Assembly (NCBI GenBank): GCA_902797195.1
Contig: CADBRY010000101.1
Location: 1-11,952 of the forward strand
Length of the DNA stretch: 11,952 nucleotides
From: an uncultured Eubacteriales bacterium
GTDB taxonomy: Bacteria > Bacillota > Clostridia > Peptostreptococcales > Anaerovoracaceae
Reading direction: 5' to 3'
In this document: positions 1 through 6,073 of the stretch, in pieces
How positions within the stretch are numbered: position 1 is the stretch's first letter
Layout: each line of letters starts with the position of its first letter
The notes under the pieces: generated by a model
Told to the model about the DNA's origin: nothing
What the model saw: only the letters and a program-made list of their open reading frames with translations
Database searches by the model: none
Position numbers and translations under genes: made by a program

Positions 1-72
1 AGCTGCATAGTAGCTATCAAAGACAGTAGATATAACCTGGACAAGCAATTGTCCGAGGCTATCATGGTATAG
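1..72 (+). CDS. feoA: C-terminal end of a FeoA-like protein (partial)
   Basis: The first 23 codons in frame 1 are open and end in TAG at 70-72. The peptide reads SCIVAIKDSRYNLDKQLSEA and then IMV. It resembles the last strand of the small SH3-like FeoA domain, which usually ends in a pattern like 'iaIr...i.L....A..I.V'. The stop codon overlaps the AGGAGG ribosome site of feoB and lies 12 bp before the feoB start, which is the usual feoA-feoB arrangement. FeoA is a small cytoplasmic protein needed for FeoB-dependent Fe(II) uptake. The fragment is too short for certainty, and the call rests partly on context. Confidence 0.62.
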   Translation, partial: SCIVAIKDSRYNLDKQLSEAIMV

Positions 73-84
73 GAGGAAAGTATT

Positions 85-2100
85 ATGAGAATTGCATTTG
101 CCGGAAATCCCAATAGCGGCAAAACCACCATGTACAACGCCCTTACAGGCCGAAGCGAAAAAATAGGCAACTGGGGCGGTGTTACAGTAGGAACCAAAGA
201 GTTCAACATCAAGGAGGAATTCGCAGGAGGAAAGGAAGTCATCGCAGTTGACCTGCCCGGAGCCTACTCCATGTCCCCCTTTACACCTGAAGAAGGTATC
301 ACCAGCGAGTACGTGCGCACTTCAAATCCCGATGCCATCATCAACATCGTGGATGCCACCAACCTGAGCAGATCCCTCTTCTTCACCACCCAGCTTCTGG
401 AGCTCGGTATCCCTGTTGTAGTCGCACTGAACAAGGCCGACATCAACAGCAAGGAAGGCACAAGTATAGATGTACAAAAGCTTTCCGATAAACTCGGATG
501 CCCTGTGTTCGAAACAACTTCCACGGAAGGCAAAGGGCTCAGAGAAGTTATTGCAAAGGCAATATCTCTTACGGGCGGCAAACAGTCAGCCCCCTATGTG
601 CAGGCGGACATCGACCTGAATGACAAATCCGCCGTAGACGCAGAAGACAGAAAGCGCTACAGCTTTGTAAACGAAATAGTTTCCGGCGTTGAAACCAGAA
701 AGACCCTGTCATCGGAGACCAGAGGATCCGATAAGGCCGACGCCGTTTTGACAAATCCCGTTGCCGGCATACTCATCTTTGCCGGAATCATGTATCTGGT
801 ATTCTGGATATCTCAGGCATGGCTTGGACCCCTCGTTGCCGACTGGCTCGTAGGATGGATCGAGGCATTCCAGGGATGGGTCGCAGGAAGACTTGAAAAC
901 AGCCCGGCGATTTTATCCGCTCTCCTTGCCGACGGTATCGTAGGAGGCGTGGGAGCCGTTGTGGGATTCCTTCCCCTTGTTATGGTCATGTACTTCCTGA
1001 TCGCACTCCTTGAAGACTGCGGTTATATGGCCCGTGTAAGTGCGGTAATGGATCCGATCTTCAAGAGAGTTGGTCTTTCCGGCAAATCCGTCATTCCTGT
1101 TGTTATTGGAACAGGCTGCGGCATACCGGCGATCATGGCCTGCCGTACCATAAGAGATGAAAGAGAAAGAAGAGCCACTTCCATGCTCACAACCTTCATC
1201 CCCTGCGGCGCAAAGATCCCGGTCATTGCCCTCTTCGCAGGAGCATTCTTCGCCGGAGCCGGCTGGGTAAGCACCCTGAGTTATTTCCTTGGACTGCTTC
1301 TGATCTTCCTGGGCGCTCTGCTGATCAAGTGGATCACCGGATACAAGTACAGAAAATCCTTCTTCATCATGGAGCTGCCCAAGTGGAAGGCACCCAGCAT
1401 CAAGTTCGCATTCAAATCCATGATGGAACGTGCCAAGGCTTACATCATCAAAGCCGCAACCATCATTCTTGTATGCAATACAGTAGTTCAGATAATGCAG
1501 ACATTCAACTGGAGCTTCCAGGTAGTTGAGGAAGGTGCTGAGGACACATCGATCCTGGCATCCATCGCATCGCCTTTCGCACTCCTTCTTATCCCTCTGG
1601 GATTTGGAGTATGGCAGCTTGCGGCGGCAGCTATCACAGGCTTCATCGCCAAGGAAAATGTCGTTGGTACTCTGGCGGTAGTATACGGCCTTACCGCATT
1701 CATCGACGTTGACGAACTTGAGATGACCGGAGGAGCAAACAACGTAGCCGTAGCTATGGGACTCACTTCCGTAACGGCTCTGGCATACCTCTTCTTCAAT
1801 CTCTACACGCCTCCCTGCTTCGCAGCTATCGGAGCTATGAACTCCGAGATGAAGAGCAAGGCATGGCTCTGGGGCGCAATCGGACTCCAGCTGGGAACCG
1901 GATACACCGTCGCATTCCTGATCAATCAGGTTGGAACCCTTGTAACAGAAGGACACCTGGCAGCAGGTTTCGTTCCCGGACTCATCGCGGTCATCCTCAT
2001 GGTGGCAGCAGTGATCCTCATCGGCAGGAGAACGAGAGCTCACTTCGATGAGCAGTATCGTCTGCACAAAGACGAAGTGGCACAAGGCGCAGCAGCGTAG
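85..2100 (+). CDS. feoB: FeoB ferrous iron transporter
   Basis: This is the Fe(II) uptake permease of the inner membrane, with an N-terminal GTPase domain. The G-protein motifs are all visible: G1 GNPNSGKT (residues 7-14), G2 GVT (32-34, in NWGGVTV), G3 DLPG (56-59), G4 NKAD (116-119) and a G5-like TST (145-147). A helical linker follows to about residue 220. The membrane core then carries the Gate-type motifs CGYMARVSAVMD (312-323), GTGCGIPAI (342-350) and FIPCGAKIPV (371-380), and a late NLYTPPC motif. The conserved cysteines of the core are present. The length of 671 aa fits the shorter clostridial FeoB forms. AGGAGG at 71-76 sets the ATG at 85. The gene sits directly after a FeoA-like tail and before a FeoB-associated protein, so it is part of a feo operon whose promoter lies outside the window. 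A Fur or other metal-sensor site cannot be seen here. Confidence 0.97.
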   Translation: MRIAFAGNPNSGKTTMYNALTGRSEKIGNWGGVTVGTKEFNIKEEFAGGKEVIAVDLPGAYSMSPFTPEEGITSEYVRTSNPDAIINIVDATNLSRSLFFTTQLLELGIPVVVALNKADINSKEGTSIDVQKLSDKLGCPVFETTSTEGKGLREVIAKAISLTGGKQSAPYVQADIDLNDKSAVDAEDRKRYSFVNEIVSGVETRKTLSSETRGSDKADAVLTNPVAGILIFAGIMYLVFWISQAWLGPLVADWLVGWIEAFQGWVAGRLENSPAILSALLADGIVGGVGAVVGFLPLVMVMYFLIALLEDCGYMARVSAVMDPIFKRVGLSGKSVIPVVIGTGCGIPAIMACRTIRDERERRATSMLTTFIPCGAKIPVIALFAGAFFAGAGWVSTLSYFLGLLLIFLGALLIKWITGYKYRKSFFIMELPKWKAPSIKFAFKSMMERAKAYIIKAATIILVCNTVVQIMQTFNWSFQVVEEGAEDTSILASIASPFALLLIPLGFGVWQLAAAAITGFIAKENVVGTLAVVYGLTAFIDVDELEMTGGANNVAVAMGLTSVTALAYLFFNLYTPPCFAAIGAMNSEMKSKAWLWGAIGLQLGTGYTVAFLINQVGTLVTEGHLAAGFVPGLIAVILMVAAVILIGRRTRAHFDEQYRLHKDEVAQGAAA

Positions 2101-2116
2101 TATACTATGGGCGCAG

Positions 2117-2213
2117 GCGCGCAGAAACACACTTGCAGGCGCGCACGTCGAACAGACTCGCTCGCGCGCACGTTGAACATACTCGCTCGCACGCACGTCG
2201 AACAGACTCGCAG
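2117..2213. repeat. GC-rich 25-bp tandem repeat between feoB and the next gene
   Basis: Three consecutive 25-bp units lie at 2139-2163, 2164-2188 and 2189-2213. They are built on GCGCGCACGTCGAACAGACT followed by CGCT(C). Copies 1 and 3 differ at only a few positions. A degenerate first copy (GCGCGCAG...) starts at 2117. The period is not a multiple of three and the stretch lies between the feoB stop and a well-placed downstream start, so it is not coding. Its composition is clearly more GC-rich than the flanks. Function is unknown. Confidence 0.9.
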
Positions 2214-2225
2214 AAAGGAACTGAG

Positions 2226-2417
2226 ATGTTGGCAACCGTTATCGCAACTCTGGCAATCATTACAGCAGTATATCTGGCTGTAAGGTACATATACAAAGAG
2301 AAGAAAAAAGGCAAGGCCTGTATAGGCTGTCCCTACTCCGGTTCATGTTCCGGCACTAAGGACCTTGAGAATTTCCATCTTTGTCACAGCACCGACCAGA
2401 GTGGAGAACAACAGTAG
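2226..2417 (+). CDS. FeoB-associated Cys-rich membrane protein
   Basis: This is a 63-residue protein with one N-terminal membrane helix (about residues 2-22), a lysine-rich positive stretch KEKKKGK (24-30), and a short tail with four cysteines: C32 and C35 in CIGCP, then C41 and C53. This layout matches the FeoB-associated Cys-rich membrane protein family found next to feoB in Clostridia. Its exact role is not established; a part in handling Fe(II) or stabilising FeoB is usually suggested. The frame is open further upstream, to 2133, but that part runs through the tandem repeat. The ATG at 2226 is preceded by AAAGGA (2214-2219) and places the membrane helix at the N-terminus, so it was chosen. 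It is the last gene before a terminator and so probably the last of the feo operon. Confidence 0.85.
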   Translation: MLATVIATLAIITAVYLAVRYIYKEKKKGKACIGCPYSGSCSGTKDLENFHLCHSTDQSGEQQ

Positions 2418-2472
2418 GCCGATCACAGAACGTCCAAACATACACTCATTCAAAATATTAATGAAACACGCG

Positions 2473-2503
2473 AAAACCCCGGTGTGAATGCGCCGGGGTT
2501 TTT
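2473..2503 (+). terminator. Rho-independent terminator of the feo operon
   Basis: AAAACCCCGG (2473-2482) pairs perfectly with CCGGGGTTTT (2493-2502) around a 10-nt loop, and the T run extends to 2503. It lies 55 bp after the stop of the FeoB-associated gene. The A run before the stem means it could also work in the opposite direction, but no gene reaches it from that side. Confidence 0.87.
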
Positions 2504-2538
2504 CGTGGCCCGGCTCGGCCGCCTCACCGCTGTTCCGG

Positions 2539-2797
2539 TGCAAACATTTGCTTTTAAGATGCTTGTTGACACAGAAACGTTGCCTTTCCATGCTCTGGAA
2601 GGGGATTTTACCCTCCAAAGTGTAAATGATTTTTTTATCTTGTGGCATTGACATAAAAAACAGCAAAAACAGTGTCAACGAGATGAGTATAATTTGTCGT
2701 TTACATTTTGAGCCTAAAAATGTCCTCAAAACAGGCTGTTTTCAGGGTTTTCAGAGGCGCAAAATGTCAACGGCGCCCTTAAGAAAACTTTTTTACA
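2539..2797. repeat. Intergenic element A: four TGTMAA-N21-TTKACA units
   Basis: This fills most of the 477-bp gene-free stretch 2418-2894. Four units, each 33 bp, begin at 2539 (TGCAAA/TTGACA), 2621 (TGTAAA/TTGACA), 2673 (TGTCAA/TTTACA) and 2765 (TGTCAA/TTTACA). In each, the left box and the right box are exactly 27 bp apart, start to start. Unit starts are 82, 52 and 92 bp apart. Boxes extend outward into a longer similarity: TTTACATTTTGAGCCT at 2700-2715 and, on the other strand, TTGACATTTTGCGCCT (2755-2770). The gap between units 3 and 4 has a central palindrome AAAACAG-G-CTGTTTT. Only the first box departs from the pattern, by one base. A second copy of this architecture, reversed, lies at 6433-6691. 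Small open frames in the region have no ribosome site. Function is unknown. Confidence 0.85.
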
Positions 2798-2811
2798 CTA
2801 GAAAGCCGGCG

Positions 2812-2840
2812 TGGACGGGGGAAAGTTCCTGATATAGAAT
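2812..2840 (+). promoter_or_regulatory. Possible weak promoter for the agmatinase gene
   Basis: TGGACG (2812-2817, 4/6 match to the -35 consensus) lies 17 bp before TAGAAT (2835-2840, 5/6 match to the -10). It would start transcription about 45-50 bp ahead of the ATG at 2895. The match is modest, and promoter activity from within element A just upstream is equally possible. Confidence 0.3.
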
Positions 2841-2894
2841 AAAAATCAGAGAATCTAACTTAATGACAACTGCTTAAACAAGGAGGACCGCAGT

Positions 2895-3827
2895 ATGAAG
2901 AAGTTAAACGAACACGCTCTCAAAGCCGGAACCTGGTTTGGTCTTAACAAGCCCGATGCAAAGGCAACGGAGGTGGATGCTGTCATTTTCGGTATTCCCT
3001 ACGACGGGGGAGTCAGCTACAGAGGCGGAGCTTCCGAAGCACCCGACCTTCTAAGAGCAAACACGGATCACGCCACACCCTGCACTGAGAGACTGGATTA
3101 CTTCGATGATTTTACGGTCCTTGACGGCGGCAATTTTGATAGCGAAGACAGAGATGAGATTTTTGCTGAAGTCCAGGATTACGTTGAATCACTTGTGCGG
3201 GATGGAGTCCGCTTCACAATGGTCGGCGGCGACCACTCGGTCACCATCCCCGTGGAGCGAGGTATAAACGCGGCCCTTGACGAACCCTTTGGCATAATCC
3301 ACATCGACGCCCACATGGACCTCAGCCTTGAACTTGAAGGAGATCCACTTTCCCACGGCTCCACGGAACAGAGAGCCCTGGAACTTTCAAATATCCAGTC
3401 GGAGAAAAACCTTTATTTCATAGGTATCAGATCCATAGAGCCGGACGAATTCGAATTTACAAGAGGAAAAAACATACAGGTAAAGACAGCTTTTGACTGC
3501 CACAAAGAAGGTATCGAAGCCGTCGCAGATGACTGCATTGAAAAAATGAAAGGATTCAACAAGGTCTATCTCACCTTTGATATAGATGCCCTGGATCCCG
3601 CCTATGCGGCAGGAACCGGGACGCCCCAGTTTGGCGGCCTTACATCAAGAATGGCCATGACCCTGATCCAAAGGCTCTTCAGAGAGCTTAACATCATCGG
3701 CTTCGACGTTGTGGAGATCGCTCCCCCTCTGGATGATTCTCTTGCATCAATGTACGCAGGGAGAAAAATCATCACCGAAGCCTGGGGGATCTGGGCTGAG
3801 GAAATTGGAAAGCTCAAAAAGTTTTGA
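2895..3827 (+). CDS. speB: Agmatinase-family ureohydrolase
   Basis: This is a 310-residue cytoplasmic enzyme of the arginase/agmatinase (ureohydrolase) fold. The two-manganese site is complete: GGDHS (111-115), DAHMD (138-142), SHG (153-155), DIDALD (229-234), and the later GFDVVEIAPP with E274. Agmatinase hydrolyses agmatine to putrescine and urea. DAHMD in place of the commoner DAHTD, and the general breadth of the family (guanidinobutyrase, guanidine hydrolase, formiminoglutamase), mean the substrate is not proven. The start at 2895 follows a strong AGGAGG (2881-2886). Its last 14 bp overlap the 3' end of the converging hydrogenase gene. It stands alone, without other polyamine genes in view. 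The APC permease 3.5 kb away could be related in function, but that is only a guess. Confidence 0.87.
   Translation: MKKLNEHALKAGTWFGLNKPDAKATEVDAVIFGIPYDGGVSYRGGASEAPDLLRANTDHATPCTERLDYFDDFTVLDGGNFDSEDRDEIFAEVQDYVESLVRDGVRFTMVGGDHSVTIPVERGINAALDEPFGIIHIDAHMDLSLELEGDPLSHGSTEQRALELSNIQSEKNLYFIGIRSIEPDEFEFTRGKNIQVKTAFDCHKEGIEAVADDCIEKMKGFNKVYLTFDIDALDPAYAAGTGTPQFGGLTSRMAMTLIQRLFRELNIIGFDVVEIAPPLDDSLASMYAGRKIITEAWGIWAEEIGKLKKF
3814..3827. other. Palindromic convergent stop-codon overlap
   Basis: TCAAAAAGTTTTGA has perfect arms TCAAAA/TTTTGA. Its right end is the TGA of the plus-strand agmatinase gene, and its left end, read on the minus strand, is the TGA of the hydrogenase gene. Both proteins end in Phe-stop. 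The hairpin is too short and A/T-rich to be a convincing terminator. Confidence 0.9.
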
Positions 3828-5334
3828 TTGATTTCTTATCCGAGGTGTCGCCAAATGCGTCTACCGCCGCTATGTCGGCAGGTCCATGAGTCACGCAGGC
3901 GGCACCTCCCACGCATCCGCCTTCGCATATCATCCCTTCGATAAAGTTGTTGGGAAGAACACCCTTCTTGGCTCTCATAAGGGCCGACCTGCATTTATCC
4001 ACCCCGTCGCACACTATCGGATTGAATTCAAGATCCTCGTATCCACGCTCTTCTATCACCCTGGCCACAGCCTCGGATACCCCTCCTGTTCTTGCGAACT
4101 TGCGCCCGTAGCCGGAGGCTTTGAGGTGTACTTTTGCCTCGTCGTCAGTTGTCTTTGCATCGGCTTCTTGGACATCCGTTGCCTTTGCATCTGATGTTCC
4201 TGCCTTATGCAAGGGAGCCCGGCACACCACCTGAGAAAACTCCGACTCCTCGAGGGAAGGCACATCGATGTCCCTGCTGTCGATCAAAGCCTGCAGCTCC
4301 TCAAAAGTCATGACGTAATCAACATAGCCTGAAACCTCCGGCTTCCTTATCTCTCCTTTTTTCGAAGTGCAGGGCCCGACAAACACCACCTTGCATTCCG
4401 GATCCTCGTTTTTTATCGCCTTTGCAAGAGTTATCATGGGAGAGTGGCTGGAGGAAATATTGTCTTTCAGCTCGGGGAAATTGTTCTTCACATAGGTCAC
4501 GAAAGCCGGACAGCACGAGGAAGTCAGAAAACCTTTTTCCTTGAGCTCCTCGGCCTCGCCCCAGGCCACCATGTCCGCGCCTACCGCCGTCTCCTCAACA
4601 TAGTCGAATCCCAATTCCCTCATGGCGCTGACTATCTGACCGGTGCTTGCGTACTTGAACTGCCCTGCGATAGCCGGGGCAACGATGGCGTGGATCTTAT
4701 ACTTCGTCCCTCCCTCTCCGGCGATGATCAATCTGATAATATCCGTTATGCTTGACACATCCAGCGTGGCTCCAAAGGGACATTTGTACACACACTCGCC
4801 GCACCTCATACATTTATCGGGATCGATGGACATCTCTCCCTGAAGCTGGCGGATGGCTTCCACCTTGCAGGCCCGCTCGCATGGTCTCTTGAGATTCGCA
4901 ATGGCATCATAGGGGCACACGTTGTAACATCTGCCGCACTCGACGCACTTGGTCTTGTCTATGTGAGCCCTTTGCTTGTCATCGAATTCCACCGCACCCT
5001 TTGGGCACACCTCGCTGCAGCTGTGGGCCAGGCATCCTCTGCAAAGGTCCGTTACCACATACCCCGCTTCAGGGCACTCGTCGCAGGCGATGTCTATGAT
5101 CTGGATCACGTTGGGATCTTCCTTGGTTCCACCCAGAGCTTTTCTCATTCTCTCCGCCACGATGGCTCTGTCTTTGTATATGCAGCAGCTCATTGTGGGT
5201 TCCCCTTTTTTAACTATGGTATTGGCGATCTCATTGAACACCATGAAAGGGTCGCTCTGGTTCCAGGTATGTCTGGCCAGTTCTCTCAAAACCTTGTATT
5301 TCAGCTGCTGAACGTTCGTATCAAAGGAAACCAT
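3814..5334 (-). CDS. [FeFe] hydrogenase, group B type, with N-terminal ferredoxin clusters
   Basis: This 506-residue protein joins ferredoxin-type iron-sulfur domains to an H-cluster catalytic domain. Cysteine sets visible are CxxC (84, 87), C98-C101-C106-C110, CxxCxxCxxxC at 130-140, C152/C156, and CxxCxxCxxxC at 175-185. The H-cluster motifs are TSSCCPAF (271-278), GPCTSKKGE (320-328), and CEGGCVGG (470-477), giving the expected cysteine ligands. CEGGC, rather than the CPGGC of classical group A enzymes, together with TSSCCPAF and YGRKFARTGGV, fits group B, a clostridial group of less well-known physiology. It would oxidise or produce H2 with ferredoxin, or act as a sensor. An acidic, Ala/Lys/Asp-rich insert sits at about 376-405. 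The ATG at 5334 has the site GGAGGTAGG just upstream. It appears monocistronic. Confidence 0.9.
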   Translation of the reverse strand: MVSFDTNVQQLKYKVLRELARHTWNQSDPFMVFNEIANTIVKKGEPTMSCCIYKDRAIVAERMRKALGGTKEDPNVIQIIDIACDECPEAGYVVTDLCRGCLAHSCSEVCPKGAVEFDDKQRAHIDKTKCVECGRCYNVCPYDAIANLKRPCERACKVEAIRQLQGEMSIDPDKCMRCGECVYKCPFGATLDVSSITDIIRLIIAGEGGTKYKIHAIVAPAIAGQFKYASTGQIVSAMRELGFDYVEETAVGADMVAWGEAEELKEKGFLTSSCCPAFVTYVKNNFPELKDNISSSHSPMITLAKAIKNEDPECKVVFVGPCTSKKGEIRKPEVSGYVDYVMTFEELQALIDSRDIDVPSLEESEFSQVVCRAPLHKAGTSDAKATDVQEADAKTTDDEAKVHLKASGYGRKFARTGGVSEAVARVIEERGYEDLEFNPIVCDGVDKCRSALMRAKKGVLPNNFIEGMICEGGCVGGAACVTHGPADIAAVDAFGDTSDKKSIKTF

Positions 5335-5357
5335 ATCCTACCTCCGGGCTCTCCTGA

Positions 5358-5377
5358 TCCTTGTTGGTCCTTGTTGG
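5358..5377 (-). repeat. Tandem 10-bp repeat in the hydrogenase leader
   Basis: Two perfect adjacent copies of CCAACAAGGA (minus-strand sense) occur in the predicted 5' untranslated leader, 24-43 bp before the start codon. Each contains AAGGA, which resembles a ribosome site. The true ribosome site, GGAGGTAGG, lies closer to the start. Confidence 0.8.
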
Positions 5378-5406
5378 GAATTTTGTTATTTTTTTAACAC
5401 ACTTAG

Positions 5407-5435
5407 AATGTACCATAGCCCCTGATGGATTTCAA
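5407..5435 (-). promoter_or_regulatory. Predicted promoter of the hydrogenase gene
   Basis: On the minus strand, TTGAAA (complement of 5430-5435, 5/6) is followed after 17 bp by TACATT (complement of 5407-5412, 4/6), which has a TGG just before it, an extended -10 element. Transcription would start near 5400 and give a leader of about 65 nt. Confidence 0.6.
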
Positions 5436-5438
5436 GCC

Positions 5439-5473
5439 TAATTTGCGGTTTCACCATAATTAATTTGCAGTTT
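5439..5473. promoter_or_regulatory. 13-bp direct repeat, candidate operator in the divergent promoter region
   Basis: TAATTTGCGGTTT (5439-5451) and TAATTTGCAGTTT (5461-5473) differ at one base and are 22 bp apart, about two helical turns. They lie just upstream of the hydrogenase -35 box, and the second touches the -35 box predicted for the plus-strand gene at 5560. Two in-phase sites in such a place suggest a regulator that could control both directions. The regulator is not known. Confidence 0.5.
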
Positions 5474-5500
5474 GTTATATGGCCATGTATTTGATAAAAT
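5472..5500 (+). promoter_or_regulatory. Predicted promoter of the 5560 operon
   Basis: TTGTTA (5472-5477, 4/6) is followed after 17 bp by TAAAAT (5495-5500, 5/6). Transcription would start around 5507, about 50 bp before the chosen start codon. This also argues against translation starting at the ATG at 5479, which would lie inside the promoter. Confidence 0.45.
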
Positions 5501-5559
5501 TGGTGGCAAATAAATCACGTTGCCTTTACACGGCAGCGATAATAAAAAGGAGATCTAAG

Positions 5560-6048
5560 ATGGCTTGTTTTTTAGTTCCTGCCGCAGAGGCAGTCGTAAC
5601 AACGGTTATAGAGAAGGTGCTTGATTCGAGTAACCGCCCTGCAAAGGCAACGAAGCTGCCGGCTAACAGCGCAGCGACCGGCACAGCTGACAGCACGGCT
5701 GACCTGTCGGAGGCCCACGGTGCAACGGCGGCCGTAGCAGACGCGTCGACAAACACGGGTGGCATGAGAAATAAAATCGCCCGCAAGCTAAGATGGCTGA
5801 ACATCATGCTGTGGGGCGGCTCTGCCCTGCTCTGCCTTGAACATATCTGGCATGGGGAGGTCGTTCCCTTTCCGCCGTTTTTGACGGCAATGCCCGATCC
5901 TGTCGCAAGAGCTGAAATGCTCCACGAGATGGCTACTGCCGGAGTACTGATGGCGGTCTTGATCACTGCCGCTTGGGGCGGCATGGTGGCCATATCGACC
6001 ATGATAGAGAAAAGGAACCCTGCCGTCTCCCGGGAAGCCGGCGAGTGA
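5560..6048 (+). CDS. Conserved-looking membrane protein of unknown function
   Basis: I do not recognise a named family. The 162-residue protein begins MACFLVPAAEAVVTTVIEKV, a hydrophobic/amphipathic stretch, followed by an Ala/Thr/Ser-rich low-complexity linker (about 25-66). A basic stretch (RNKIARKLR, 70-78) leads to a membrane helix at about 80-96. After a loop with HIWHGE (95-100) and MLHEMATAG (120-128) comes a second helix at about 126-148, and the tail is charged. The histidines next to the membrane segments could bind a metal or cofactor, but this is a guess. The frame is open from 5479; the ATG at 5560 was chosen because of AAGGAG at 5547-5552 and because the earlier ATG lies in the predicted promoter. 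It is 25 bp from the next gene, a likely partner, and divergent from the hydrogenase. Confidence 0.75.
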   Translation: MACFLVPAAEAVVTTVIEKVLDSSNRPAKATKLPANSAATGTADSTADLSEAHGATAAVADASTNTGGMRNKIARKLRWLNIMLWGGSALLCLEHIWHGEVVPFPPFLTAMPDPVARAEMLHEMATAGVLMAVLITAAWGGMVAISTMIEKRNPAVSREAGE

Positions 6049-6073
6049 CCACCCGGATTATTGGAGGTTTAGT

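Noticed and set aside
913..2235. Long minus-strand open frame of 440 codons opposite feoB
   Set aside because: It is antisense to a fully supported feoB, has no ribosome site, has a Cys/Ser/Glu-rich sequence unlike a real protein, and runs into the tandem repeat. It results from the codon bias of feoB.
2539..2797. Element A as a CRISPR array or set of promoters
   Set aside because: Only 6-bp boxes are conserved and spacings are 49/19/59 bp, so it is not CRISPR. TTGACA boxes resemble -35 elements, but none has a good -10 at 16-18 bp.
2343..2832. Small open frames on both strands inside element A
   Set aside because: They have no ribosome sites, cross the feo terminator or the repeat units, and show no recognisable protein. 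Element A is better described as non-coding.
5479..5559. Longer N-terminus for the 162-residue membrane protein
   Set aside because: The ATG at 5479 has no ribosome site and lies inside the predicted promoter. The ATG at 5560 has AAGGAG at the right distance.
5526..6002. Minus-strand frame of 158 codons opposite the first membrane protein
   Set aside because: It is an Ala/Ser-rich shadow of the plus-strand gene, which has a clear ribosome site and membrane helices.
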